From Taenia hydatigena (lineage: Eukaryota > Platyhelminthes > Cestoda > Cyclophyllidea > Taeniidae), in assembly GCA_036345935.2 (NCBI GenBank), contig JADWOT020001577.1, forward strand, positions 1,721,795 through 1,785,794: a stretch of DNA of 64,000 nucleotides. The letters run 5' to 3'. Position 1 is the stretch's first letter. Each line of letters begins with the position of its first letter. Both the position numbers and the translations under genes were made by a program. Positions 1 to 11,690 of the stretch are shown here, piece by piece. The notes below the pieces were generated by a model. It had not been told where the DNA came from, searched no databases, and saw only the letters and a program-made list of their open reading frames with translations.

Positions 1-224
1 CTAAAAAATTTCAAGGTTCAACAGATTTTTGGAGGCGTTAGCATAGAGCTATTTGGATAAGGGATGATTCCGTTGGTTGCGAGCCACCAAGTTTCTAGGC
101 ACTACATAGTGATTGGCAGTCCTATTTGTTGTTCGCACAAAGTGCCGTTACTCCTGAGAACGGTGAAGTGGGGTCAACTAAGCAAACTCTGCACTGACTA
201 AAGGTCTCATGATAGATAGCTCCA

Positions 225-602
225 CTACCGCATCCACTGCCTTGAATTAAGGTGGTTGAAATCGACAGACAGCAGAAAACATTTCAACATTGCTGCATTG
301 GGATGTTCAAGTAATTGCATTTTAAAAGAGTCCTTTAAAATTAAAGGCCTCGCTCCAAGCTTGTCTGTCAAGTCGATCGCTGATGTCGGCTGCAATAATG
401 CACTAATTTTTATTAGCGATGAAAAGTATGGGGCAAAGACATTCATATGCTGACAAAGGATTGCAGGCATTGCAATGATTCTTGAACGCTCCCACTGACG
501 CACAGCCGCAGGCGTCAACCGTGGATGCGCAGATGCAGAGACGTGTTGCATCCCAAACCATGTAGCAAAGATCAGTGGACTAAAATCAAACTTGTACAGC
601 AT
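225..602 (-). other. Open frame upstream of the zinc-finger gene, probably noncoding
   Basis: A 125-codon frame runs divergently from the zinc-finger gene and has a counterpart at 59402-59752. In the last 60 codons, where the two share a frame, I count about 19 nonsynonymous and 6 synonymous codon differences, close to neutral expectation. Further upstream the two copies are read in different frames. No domain or signal peptide is recognised. I treat it as an open frame by chance inside conserved duplicated DNA. Confidence 0.35.
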
Positions 603-686
603 TTGATTTGTCTTTTATGTCACCCGACGAGATGGATCAATTCTAATAATTGTTCGGGCTTATGAATCCAACTCACTCACTATTGA

Positions 687-739
687 CCAATGAGTCGTAG
701 GGGGTCAAACCAATGAGATTCGAGTATGCAATATATAAG
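687..739 (+). promoter_or_regulatory. Core promoter: twin CCAATGAG boxes and TATA box
   Basis: CCAAT elements lie at 687-691 and 710-714, each followed by GAG and 23 bp apart. A TATATAAG box lies at 732-739, exactly 50 bp upstream of the start codon at 782. The same arrangement and spacing recur upstream of the genes at 28763 and 59173. This implies transcription starts near 760 and a 5' UTR of about 20 nt. Confidence 0.7.
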
Positions 740-781
740 GCCAAACAATGCCCCACTGCTCTCATCGGACGCCCCTCGACC

Positions 782-2037
782 ATGAAATACGGTAAGATGC
801 CTTTTCACTCCATCTTTGTCAGCATTCGTTCTGCCTTTTTGTCAGTCAGATGCAGTCTTGCTTAAGTCCACGCATCATAATTAGTTGGGTTTTGCTTACA
901 TCCACATCAAATTTTATCCCATTTTTCTTAGACTTTTCCATAGCAAGCATCCTGGAGCTGTCGTCTGCCACCCAAGCGTCTCCAAAGCCAACATTCTCTA
1001 CCGACAAAGACAAAGAAATTCACAATTGTGGATCGACACACTCCAACTCATTTGCTATATCCTCGATGATCTCATCAAATTCAACAGCCACCACATTGAA
1101 TTCTGCCAACACTTCTTCCACTCCATCGGCACACTACTTCAACGCATCAAAGTCATCTCAACGTGAATACGGGTGCAATGGAGAGAATCTTTCAAAAGAT
1201 TGCCCTACACATCCGGCCTCGCAACCCGTATCCCCATCACCCCTTTCCTTGATCAATCCCATCGAAGCGCTCCCACAGATTCACTCTATACCTGCCAATT
1301 CTAACCCTTTGATGCCGTCTCAGCTTCCTCAATACTGCCTTTCAACACTGCCTAGTACACTTGGTCTGCAGACCCGCGACTGCCTTCCCTTGTCTCTCAA
1401 CATGCTGTCAGCGATTCTGCTTAGCATAATTGACAAGTTCAAAAGTACAACTGTTGTCGAACCCAATGATGCTGCCTCCAGCTTACCAAATAGCGAGGTC
1501 TCTCAATACAAAAACAAAGATGCGATGAATGACGACGACAGGAAAAACAACAATGTCAACTATCCTACAAATCCCAGTGATGTGAATGCCGAGGGAGTGG
1601 ACGAAGAAGCGCGACCGAAATGGAAGTGCCAAGAGTGCGGAAGAGCATACAAAAGCGCTGCCTCTCTGCATACGCATAGACAGAGTCACTCACGGTCATG
1701 GAAATGTCGCTTTTGTGATAAGGCATGCTCACGCAAATGGCTTCTTCAGGGTCACGAGCGCACGCACACAGGCGAGAAGCCCTTTGTCTGTGCCACCTGC
1801 CAACGCGCCTTTGCAGATCGTTCGAATCTGCGGGCGCACTTGCAGACACACATGGATGTGAAGCGCTGGCTCTGTCCCCGCTGTACTGCATCATTTAGCC
1901 GTCGCAGCTTGCTCACCCGACACCTTGCGAAGTGTCCGTCTTCCACTCATGATAAAGCGACCGTTCCAATTGATGTCCCCACCACCACTGCCGGCAACAC
2001 GGCGTACGACTTCAGCACAATCAACTCAGCTACTTGA
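782..2037 (+). CDS. Snail-like C2H2 zinc-finger transcription factor, copy 1 (intact)
   Basis: Predicted sequence-specific nuclear repressor of the Snail superfamily, 371 aa. Exon 1 is 782-791 (ATG AAA TAC G), the intron is 792-931 (GTAAGA donor, TTTTTCTTAG acceptor), and exon 2 is 932-2037 ending in TGA. Splicing gives the N-terminus [20 protein letters not shown] fits the EH1 consensus for Groucho/TLE binding, and no SNAG motif is present. A Ser/Thr/Pro/Asn-rich region follows. Four fingers span residues 234-338: CX2C...HX3H at C236/C239/H252/H256, C262/C265/H278/H282 and C290/C293/H306/H310, and a final C2HC finger at C318/C321/H334/C338, as in Snail. WLLQGH, HTGEKPF and [14 protein letters not shown] are Snail hallmarks. 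In the fingers the copy at 57919-59173 differs at 13 synonymous and 8 nonsynonymous codons, none a zinc ligand, so the fingers are under purifying selection. An in-frame ATG at 850 lies inside the intron and is not the preferred start. Confidence 0.85.
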
Positions 2038-2156
2038 GAGAAAACACTGAGCGTTTCTTCCTCCCAAAATCAACGCACTGATGAGCTCCAAATTTTAGTG
2101 ACATATCAATTCAAGTTACTTATTCAAACGCGCTTATTTTATGGCGATTCTCAGTG

Positions 2157-2162
2157 AATAAA
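2157..2162 (+). terminator. Polyadenylation signal of zinc-finger copy 1
   Basis: AATAAA followed by TGTGTG lies 120 bases after the stop codon. It is conserved in the other copies at 30061 (plus), 45993 (plus), 26301 (minus), 57796 (minus) and 16287 (minus). Confidence 0.6.
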
Positions 2163-5100
2163 TGTGTGCAAGTTTCGCAGGGCCTGTGTTTATGCTTTTG
2201 AATAATGGATAACAATAACTTAAATATGAGTGAGGCGTGCAGTGGGATGAAATGGCTGGCGCTATTCAATGATGTACTCTTTCAGCCTAGAGTCAGGTCA
2301 CTTGGGGAGTGCCTAGATCTGAATGGGATGATTCGCAACTGCAGCTGCTTTTAAGGTCTAGGGACACAGGTTTAGAATTGGTGCGAGTCAGTTGTGCATC
2401 GCCATTACTATCTTCTCGATATTTATGCAGTTTACGCCGATCCATCAGTAAGTCATTCCACTTTCGTGATTTGGGATTCGGGGCCTGCTGTTGACTCCAG
2501 CCTCTATTCTAAAAGGGATTGCATCAAATCATCAATGATGCCCTAAGATTAACAAACTCAAAATTACTTTAACACCGATTCACCCTGTCACGATAAGTTG
2601 GTCTACTAGCAGATGGTTGCTAACTCATTTTGGCTCTCTGCAGCACTTGCAATACATTGTCAAATAAGATTGCATACTTTGATCACTGCTGACTCGGTGA
2701 ATGCGTGACATCTTTAACCGGGTGGTGGTGAGGGAGAAAAGTGCTTTGAATAGATTTTGCACCTAATGGACAAGTTTTGCTGCCACCTATTACACGATTA
2801 CCGAAACGTCTTTTGTGTCTTTACAAAAAAATCAAACGCGTCATTCGGCTCATACACAACTTGTTGTGACTTCTTCCCGCATCATGGGTGAGTCAACCCA
2901 AATCCAGGTGTGAGACAACGGTGTGAGGTGGCCGAGACGGGGAGCACCACAAATGTGAATAGACACGCTAACAGTTTCTCAGGTCACACGAGGTTTTGGA
3001 CATGACGTTTCTGGTATTAACTTTGGTAATTATTTTGCAATCTAATCCAGCTACTACATTTTGCGATTCAGTGTTAAATTTCGTGAGGGCTATACACCTC
3101 CAATATCATAGAACAAATCCGGACGGTGTGGGATGCGATTATTATTATCGGGTAACGCGGCTAACTACTCTAGCTGAGGGGAAGTCTCTCTGCACATGCA
3201 AAGTCGCAACGAAGTCTACATTCTACCATACCACGCGGGTAAGCAAAGGCGTGCAATTCAGTTTGCACAAATAAGAGATGCCGTAAATAGGGTCAGACAG
3301 TGACTGAGTTTGGATGGACAACGGCCGGTTCTCCCGAATTCACTTGTCAATTCTTCTATGCTCTATATTATATTGCTTCAAATAAAATTACAGAGGCATT
3401 ATTCTGGGGTCCTTTGCCGAAACGCATTACATCGCTCTTTACCGCAAAGTTATTGCTTTTGTAGAGTTGAACCACCGACCCGAAGCATGTGCAGTCAAAT
3501 CTCCAAAACACGCCTGACCACGCTTTAAGCAGTTTTTCTCATATCAAATGTGAATTCCCTCCCTGCCGCTTTAAAGTTTAAACAGGAATGAAAACTGTAC
3601 TTGGATGTTTAGAATCTACTTTGGCATTGCTAGCCTTTGGCCGGGTAAAGGCGGTGCCGCCATGATGGCACAACATCTTGATAATCACTTAATGAAGTTG
3701 TTCTAAATGGGACATCGTCATCCTCTGACCTATGTTAGGCCCTTTTTAGCGCACACGCACGCAGCCATTTCTGATGCAATCAAGCATATACACACCTAAA
3801 ACACATAGACACTCAGCGATACAGCTCAAATATCTTTCTGCGAAGAAGTAACTGTTCGTAGCAGTTGCATCCACTAAAAATAAGGAAAAGCATTGCTGCT
3901 GTTTCGGCTTTGCCCATTGGAGTGCAGAAATTCATTTCTGTTGTTTGAAAAGCGATTTCAGGTCAACAATGAAAGGGATTTCGCTTAGGTATAACGAAAA
4001 ATGGTCAAGTCTGGTATATTGAGCTTTGTCAAGGCATGCATCTCATCCACCTCCAAACAAATTTAAGCTGCTGCATCTAACATCTGCTTGTTTTCTTATT
4101 TCTAAAGGGTTATTTATTTGCGTCTTAGTCTATTTCCTTTTCTTGTACACCCAGGTCGTTCATTTTGCATTGCAGCTCCCACCGACTTTGATCTTCACGA
4201 ACAAATTTTAAATGTTGCTGCAGGCATTCTATTTGGCACGTGAAACTCGACACCTCTACGCACTCAGTCTAATTCCACACGTGCAAAAAAGTTGTTCTGA
4301 CCAACCTTTTAATGCGTGCACCCCCTTCATTCTTAGTTGGGGTCAACGAACATTGGGGGTGAATTCACGACTTTGCGCGTGGTTTTGTTCCCCATCACTT
4401 CTCACAGCTGGTGTGTCGTCAACGCAACGACACGAAGTGGTCACACATCATTGCTGCTGTTTTTATTCCTTTACCTGGGCTTACCCATTACGACTAAAAT
4501 TGTAACGCGCGGAGGTACATAAACGAAGCTAGGGCTAATTCAAAGTTTATTTATGCAAGTTAATACTAATTGTCATTCCGTGTTACTGTTCAAGAAGAGA
4601 ACAAGCATGTGTTCCAACGCACAGATACCACCAAGTGAGCTGCTCGTTTGACAGGGACCTCTTTGCAGCGACACTACTGGTTACCATGGTTCGGCGCTGA
4701 TGCTCTGGACACTAAGGAGCACGGCTTTTGTGCGTCACATTGCAGGCCAATTGGAAGAGACAGTTTTGTCCAGAGTGGGGTGCTAACTAATGTGATTGGC
4801 TGAGGAGTCGATATCAACACCAGTCGTGTAATTTAGCGCAAAAGATTTGCCTGCACTTGTGAGATAAAATCATTTTAATAAGTTGGTGGATACCAGTGTG
4901 CCTGCTGCTGATTATTAAAACAAATACCACAGACAATACGAGCTTTAGCAAGTAGATAAATGAGGCATTGCGGATACGTAAGTAGATCTTTGAATCTCTT
5001 AGTGTGCCTCGACATCATGTTCCCAACTATTGCTAAACTTTCTGCTTACCCTTAATGCAGCTATTTTGGGCTAAGTTGACCCTTCCGTCATAGCCGAATT

Positions 5101-7304
5101 TCTTTCCTTGTGCATCCAAGCAGTCTATTTTACACCGCAGCTTCCGAAACCTGCGATTCTCTCTTACCATTTGAATTCCATAATCACGCACACTCGAACT
5201 GATTCCGCACGTAGTGAAAAAAGTTATCCTGACCAAATCGGTGATGTGTGCGCCCATCCTCCTCTTTGTTGGGGTCAACGCACATGGGGGTCAAGTCGCG
5301 AGTTCGCACGTGGCTTTGCTCACCCTCACCTCTCCCACCTGGTGTGTTGTCCATGTTACGGTTGAAGCGGTGACGTGATGACCATTACTCGCCCCTTCCC
5401 ACTACGCCTTGTGCCAGATTTCCATACATCCGGTCACTGAATCATTGTGATTAGTGTAGTATATAAACTGCAAGAATTAAGAACTTTCATTACTTATAAC
5501 ACGTTTTGCTTTCCATCCTCTACCCTCGTGTACTGTTTAAGCCAATGGGACCTAGCTCCTATTTTGGCACAAGTTCTTACAACGACACTACAGACAGCGA
5601 ATGCTTGACGAAGAAGTAAAAAGCACGCAAGATCGATACAACCTCAAATATTCTGTTTTAAGCGTTGACGACTTGCGCATAAAACTTGCCAATGTCTGCT
5701 AGCAAGTGCTTTACACAGAAGTGAGAGACAACTTGCCAATTATGCTTCCATTCCTTTGCTTGAGTTCTCTTGCCTTAGTTAAATTCTTAATAAACAGAAA
5801 TGCCGAACTGAAGTTTGAATCAGTTTAAAGACTATTGAAACAAATCGGAAATCATTTGTCTTTAATTTCCGCAATTAGTTGAAGGTTGGCTTAAGTGAAA
5901 GTCATCGTCCCCGCTTAAGAGTTCATTTTCCTTTCTCTTGAGTCGTTATAACGCACAGGTATCATCAAGGAAGTTGCGGTCTGATGTTGGTGCACCGACT
6001 ACTGAGGGCAATGACTTTTGCGCGTCATGTCGCTGACCAATCAGCGGAAGCGGCTTTACCCAAGGTAGTGCGCAAACTATTGAGATTGGCAGAGGAATCA
6101 ATGCCAACGCCAGTCGTCATTTCGGCGGCAGGCATTTAATTGCATCTGTGAGACAAACTTGGCAATTGTCGGGTGCACATGAGTGATAACGATGATATTG
6201 GCCTGGTGGTTGACAATCTTTGATGGAATACACACACATTGTCCACCATGGCCACCCACAAACCCTTTTCGTCGAGGCCCTGGATTTTTGAGACCGTATA
6301 ATTGCGTAGAAACGGCAGAAGAAAGGACGCCTAAAAACCTTGAGCAGTGCAGATCTACGGTGTGGCCACGTAATACTTTACCACCGAATCAAACTTTGCT
6401 ATTGTTGCTGCAAACTAATTGTTTTTTTCCTTGTAGTCCTCAATTTACTCTTCTGACCGGGTTGGAATATGATGACCCTAGTGAATCCTTTAAAGTGAGC
6501 GTTGTGAAGATGTGAAGCAGCTGCGTTTGCCAGCATAAGGATTGATTTCCATCCCATCCCCTTTTCATTAATTTTCTCATGTATGCGCACAATCCTTCAA
6601 ATACTTTCGATTCTTCCTGATGTAGCTTACAATAGTAGGCAAAATTTGTTAATTTTGTATAGTTGATCACACCATGAAATTGTAAATGTATACTCGTCCG
6701 TCATGATTTTTTTCCTCTAAGTCAGCTATTGCAGCCGAACTGAATAAAATGACTGCTGTGGGCAAATTGTGGTTCGAAGAAATGTAACTCAACAGTCTCG
6801 ATGGTGTCGAAGGCTTTGCTGCAGGAGGGTGTTTAAAAATCAGGCGGTGACTAGGCTTGACCGAGAGTAGTAATAGTTGCCAGCGAATCTAAGTCGAACC
6901 ATTTTCTGAGTGTTACGCCGTAGGCGGCACTGCAAAGCACTAGCTTCTGCACCTAATAACCGCCAGAGTGCTAACCATATGATTCTACTTCACATCACGC
7001 TCACCACTTCATCCGCCTCTCTGCCTTCCTGATTAGCAATTTTAAACACTACGACCTGAAATTTATTGAGCAGAATATTAGGCGTTGTTCGAGTGCATTG
7101 GACTGTTAAGGCAGACATAAGCAAGAAACTGGCTGGGCAAAAGTAAATACTATATACTGCTAATGATATAAGCGATTGAGAGTGATCGTAATGTTCCTTC
7201 TTCAGGATCCACAACTCCACGCGTGCAGGCAAAGCATATCTTGTTAGCGTTCATTGACGGACTCTCGCCTTCAGCGCGGATTTAAAAGCGCATACATTAC
7301 ATAC
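2163..7304. other. Noncoding part of the left arm
   Basis: No coding region passes inspection here. The stretch holds a block at 2520-3300 that recurs at 19806-20560, 25180-25945 and 56700-57480, with diverged relatives near 19000-19780, 33900-34700 and 46200-46830. It also holds a module (about 4310-4980) repeated internally at about 5240-6180, with older copies at 34740-35260, 35760-36010 and 47390-48490. A hydrophobic-start frame at 3002-3277 shows neutral change between copies. 6205-6460 recurs at 24570-24830. Confidence 0.6.
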
Positions 7305-7321
7305 AATATATATATATATAG
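7305..7321. repeat. AT dinucleotide microsatellite
   Basis: A short (AT)n tract sits exactly where homology to the right arm stops. Confidence 0.8.
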
Positions 7322-9420
7322 ATATTGTCCTACCACGATGGCCACTTTGACTTAAGAGGGCACGTAGTGCGCTAGAATCAAGAACATTCTATCCGGTTGA
7401 CAAATTCAAAGCAGATTTTACATAAAATGGCGATACCAGGGCCAGCAACAGAGCCGTGATGCACTAGTGCAATAGTTGTTGCAAATGCACACGGAAAAAC
7501 AACTGTAATTATGGTTACACACACATCGCTGGAAAGGGTTAGCACTCTGAGGCTTTCAACGCCCATCAAAATGAATGCTATTACCAAGCTACCTCGTTCG
7601 CCTTTGGCTATATTTTAGGCATGAAGTCTGCTTTAGCCATCCCTACAACTTCGACAATCGCCAATGGAGATTTTCGACCTAAATTTTGGGTGTAAGAGGG
7701 CAACCACTTTTCATACTACCTGTCTGCGCGAGGGGATTACAGCATGCACAAACGAAGATTCAAGTTATGCCATCTCATCGGAAAAATAGAGTTTAATTCA
7801 CGTCATCACCCTCCAATGAACAAAACAATTGCTGCAATCAAATCACACTGTTCGGATTTGTTAACACGCATTTATTGCACAAAAAAGCAGGGTGCAAGAT
7901 AGTTTTTAGAAGACGGAAGTAATCGTGATAAGGGGATAAGAGCACAGAATAGCTGGAATAGGAATACCGACATGGCTCAAGGTTCATGTTGTCCACGGAT
8001 GTAAAAATCCATTTCAATAACGAAATCAACCGATTTGGTTTCGCATCTCTCATTTTGGACAGCGGTCGTTTGTTAGGGTTGCCATTCATTCCATGAGATC
8101 TGTTTGACATTATTAGGCTGTTGCTGATTCAGACGTGGTGGTTGGCAAAATTATTGTGATGATTGCAGCCAATGGTTACTTGCTGCTGCAGTTGCCGCGG
8201 CTTGACAGCAGCACAGGTGTAAATTTCGTTGAGCTGACGTTGATGAATGTGCACATGTTAAATGCAGCTCTTGCGGAAGCAGTCCGATTATAAAGCTGGT
8301 GTCGAATCGCGAGATCCGTGCGCATGCCACGTCGGGACACCGGTTCACCCCAATGGTTTCTCCTACCGTCTCAAACTGTTGCGGTGTGTCGATTGTCCAA
8401 TTGTGTTTCGATAAAGTTACGAAACAAAAGGTGAACTTGAATTATGAAGACGAAATTTCTCCTCGGAGCATGTTAAGGCATTCAGTCAGTCCACATAGTA
8501 ATGTCTGCTTGCGTAAGCAGGCGGTGAATCAACATCATGTTCAACCCTCAACAGCACACCTGATTATATTTCGGTCATTGGCGCCAAATGTGTAATCACA
8601 TTTGGGGGCGAGCATCTTACTTAGAGGAAATTCTCAGAGCACGAAACGGACCTAAGCCACAAACAAAATCTAAGCAATTTTCGCAATTTTCGCAACATGT
8701 TGTTTAATCGTTGAAAACAGCGAGACCCATTGCCGCATCTTCTTCTATAAACGACTTCTAAAATAAACTGCAGCCTTGTCTTTGGTATTTGACTGCGGTG
8801 ATGAGAAGAAACAGACTGGTTTCTGTCAGTTAATTGAGTCAACACAAGGTGTAAATACCGCTTGAATTAACACGATCATTGAAAGAGAATGCGTGGTAAA
8901 AAATGCTTAAGGTCCGGATCGATCAAAGTGCCTTTATTAAGAAGAGCAGCTGCTTCAGGCAACATGTTTTAGCCAACGCCTCATCTCTAACGAGTAGGCC
9001 CAAGATTTCAAGAACGTTCGCCTAAATTCTGGCCAATAATGTTCACTTTGCCGTGAAATGATGCTTCAAAGAAAAGTCTTCGCAGTTCACTGCAACTCTA
9101 TTTCCTCTCAGACTTACAGATCCTGTGATACCCTAAAGAATGAAAATATGCCCTCCTCTACCTCTATTTGTCGAGTCCTTATTGTCTCACGACGAGGGAC
9201 TCTACTACCTGTCTCTTCTAAACTCGCACTCTTTAATGCAGTCATGCAGGTCTGACACAATGCACACTCGAGCATGCTCGGACACGGGGCAAGTGATATA
9301 AGTTTAAAGGACTCGGTGCTAAGGCGTTTATCTCACTGCATTCAACAGGGCCCAATTCAACTGTCCTCTCGTTCTACCTTCCTGTAAGTGTAGCATTAGA
9401 AGCTGGTGTAGTGAGTTCTA
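7322..9420. other. Single-copy DNA without a confident gene
   Basis: No sequence here was seen elsewhere in the window. A 62-codon hydrophobic frame (minus, about 7378-7566) and a stop-bounded frame ending near 8435 (plus) look mildly protein-like, but neither has a splice site or paralogue to support it. Confidence 0.4.
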
Positions 9421-9509
9421 ACCAAACCTTTGCCCTAATCAGCAGCGCCTCCCCTACAGATAAAGAAGTGCGATTTGTATACATGTGGGACTCCTGTCTT
9501 GATGAAAAG

Positions 9510-10080
9510 CCAACCAGTCGGAAAGAAAAGAGATTGAATTAAATAGTGCCAGATGATGGACCATTTTAGAGCCATTAGCCTTAAGAGAGCGTGCGAGTTC
9601 TCTGAATGGCCCAAGCCTGATAGAAAAACCATTAATATCAATTCGTTTTGCAGAGGGACAGGATTAACACACGAGCTGTGGACTAGAATCTGAGAGCCGA
9701 AATATCAGGAAAGCAGTGCAGTAGTGTTACATTATAAAGAGAGCATCGTACAGCCGCATCACCTAAACTTTTGCTAGAATTTCTGACAATTTTTAGGAAA
9801 CAGAGCTTCTAACAATGCATAGAAATGGGCCACACCTGAAGTGCATAAAAGGTTCCAGTGAGCACAGCAACGCAGCTACTTCAGCATCGCAAAAGGGCAA
9901 AACGATATAACCAGCTGCGATACGGCTGGCAGAGTGTACACGACAAGATGGTCAAAAGGGACATGTTCATACTTCACACGGACGCATGACTACAAATCAC
10001 AACTCAAGGCTACTTATCGCATTTCTTCACAGACGCTGAAGCATCAAGCTTGCATGCTTGATAGGAAGGACTCGTCCTCT
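9510..10080 (+). pseudogene. Decayed copy of a duplicated gene fragment
   Basis: 9520-9700 aligns with the minus strand near 60845-60690, and 9960-10080 aligns with the minus strand at 60550-60430, in the same order. The shared frame contains EFSEW...SFCRGTGLTHELWT here and VFWEW...PFRRWTGLAHKQWT at the other copy. In-frame stops and frame changes show this copy is dead. The family is not recognised. A third, weaker copy is near 41660-41880. Confidence 0.45.
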
Positions 10081-10186
10081 CGCGCATCAAATGCGCTTAT
10101 CTTACACATGCACTTCCATGCGTGGTATACTGAGCACTTACTTGTGCCAATAAGGCTCAAAGCATTTTCCTTTCTTTACATCAGTA

Positions 10187-10360
10187 TCACACTCCACTAA
10201 ACAACGAAATCTCGCTGAGTAAGCATGTGCAGTACTTGGCTGCGTTGGTCATCCACTTTGTCGCCTCCTTCTCAGTGATTCTAGCACGGTACTTCATCCA
10301 ATCGCTGGAATGAATTATCGCCTCACCTTCCGTCAAACCACGCTGGACACCTTTAGTCAT
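10187..10360 (-). CDS. Small hypothetical protein (57 aa)
   Basis: An open frame runs from an ATG in good context (ACACCATGA) at 10360 to TGA at 10187. The product is hydrophilic and Lys/Glu-rich, starts MTKGVQRGLTEGEA and contains SSDWMKYRAR and KWMTNAAKYC. Composition and codon choice look protein-like, with no low-complexity bias. There is no signal peptide or membrane segment. It may be a complete short gene or one exon. No family is recognised and no paralogue is in the window. Confidence 0.4.
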   Translation of the reverse strand: MTKGVQRGLTEGEAIIHSSDWMKYRARITEKEATKWMTNAAKYCTCLLSEISLFSGV

Positions 10361-10399
10361 GGTGTTGAGCGTTACTATTTATGATTCCACTTTCCTATT

Positions 10400-11390
10400 A
10401 ATTTGTTTATTTCGCCTTCTATCCCTCTAATAGCTACTCCATGACACATCGGGACTGAAGAACTGCCATCTAGACGGGCGGATGCTCATTGAAATCGCTA
10501 TTCACTTTCTACCAGACTGCTCATCAGTAGTGGTGGTAATCCAATGTTGGCTACGTGTTACCTTTGTAAAAACTAACGTCGAATGCTGGCAAATATGTAT
10601 CTCACTCATTTGCCACGGAGCGTTTGCCTAGTGAGTTAGAAAATATAATGCCAGCATGAGTGAGGTCGGATTTATAGTGTCACACTTATGCTTGGCAGGT
10701 AAAGGACCTTCAATTTTTGGAGTGATAAAAGCCGGTGATGACTGCGTGTTTGTGCACGACTTGCGCTAGTGTTTATAAATGCATCCACCTTTGCTAGAAA
10801 CACAGGTTTACGCAGTTTGATTTGTTCAGCAACAGTCCTTGTGATGCAGCAACTCCAACCCGTCAACCCTGATCACCCATGATTCTTCATGTCTTGAATT
10901 TCCAGATACAGCATCAACTGGACATGCCGCACGACCACATGCGCTTGCAGTTAAAGTCGTCTAATTATACTGTGCTCCTCTCAATGGTATGCTTTGCATC
11001 AATTCTGCTTTTTGAAAAAATATTGCCTTGACCGCCGAATTCAAGCAATTATTTACTTTGAGGCATTTGCAAAAAGACACGCGTGAGTTCTCAAAACGAA
11101 CACGTACGAGGGTAAAGCAAAAAAACCACTTCGATATGCAATGCATGATCGAATGACAGATGGAGTAACGGATGCTGAGTGCAGTACATAGCAAGTAAGG
11201 ATCAGACGGCCGCAGACCAGTCAGGCAGTATCTTAAATTTCCAGGCAGGCATAGCCAGTACTGGCATTGGGTTTGAGTGATTGCTAGGATCGCGAGTCCG
11301 TTACCCAAAGTGTTGTGAGAGCAAGATAAAATTCAGAAAGATTTGTATTGGACATTATGTCCCACAACAATTTTTGGCATTACCAGACTT
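10400..11390. other. Intergenic DNA, nothing recognised
   Basis: Only short frames with random-looking translations on both strands; no repeat shared with the rest of the window was noticed. Confidence 0.4.
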
Positions 11391-11393
11391 CTA

Positions 11394-11690
11394 ATCTTGC
11401 GCCCTCCCTTTCTTGCTGGACACCAACGCTAGCAATGTGGATGTGGATGATGAACTCATACAGAACGCGATCGCTACCAAAACTGGTTTTTCCGTGAACA
11501 CTATTCTGCAGCAAGGCATTGAACAGCAATAAATAACTACGCAGGTGATGGGTCATCTCAGGCCCCTAGAAGTGCAAATCAGCCAAAAATTGGCTGAATT
11601 TTAACGTTTTGGACTGCTGCTGGAAACCGATTCCATTGATGGTCAACCTTGTCTACCGCAAGGGCTGAGATCATCACTGATACCAAGTTA
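11394..11690 (+). pseudogene. Possible decayed coding fragment
   Basis: One frame reads protein-like for about 100 codons (DVDDELIQNAIATKTGFSV near the start, LRPLEVQISQKLAEF in the middle) but has in-frame TAA codons at 11530-11532 and again near 11600. The family is not recognised. It could be chance; the constant frame across two stops is the only support. Confidence 0.25.

Larger units (their letters stand above)
1..7304 (+). repeat. Left arm of large inverted repeat
   Basis: This arm matches 50797-60055 read on the opposite strand. Anchors: 2300-2345 pairs with 57597-57670, 5985-6060 with 53995-54060, and 7195-7304 with 50797-50900. It carries the zinc-finger gene at 782-2037 followed by about 5 kb without convincing genes. 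Relative to the right arm it lacks about 1.2 kb near 6160-6200 (present at 52650-53890) and about 0.76 kb near 7150 (present at 50958-51715). Homology runs to the window edge, so its outer end may lie outside. Similarity by eye is roughly 85-90 percent, with many small indels. Confidence 0.9.

Noticed and set aside
225..602. Divergently transcribed partner gene of the zinc-finger gene (with 59402-59752)
   Set aside because: About 19 nonsynonymous against 6 synonymous differences in the shared frame, and the upstream halves are in different frames.
850..931. Start of copy 1 at the ATG at 850, giving 395 aa
   Set aside because: It lies inside the intron defined by a good donor and acceptor; copies 3 and 4 and the 45-kb copy conserve the micro-exon and acceptor, not this ATG.
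1483..1946. Long frames antisense to the zinc fingers (also near 26516-26979, 29450-29954, 58010-58548)
   Set aside because: They are mirror readings of a conserved coding region and show no independent conservation.
2996..3277. Signal-peptide-like frame with a possible amidation/dibasic site, seen in four copies (also 20285, 25200, 56758), as a secreted peptide gene
   Set aside because: Between copies about 13 codon differences are nonsynonymous and 4 synonymous; the left-arm copy shifts frame at its end and 56758 is truncated. This is the pattern of neutral DNA carried in a repeat.
8270..8435. Possible FLYWCH- or C2H2-like motif (NGFSYRLKLLRCVDC)
   Set aside because: Only half a motif, stop directly after it, no histidine ligands in place.
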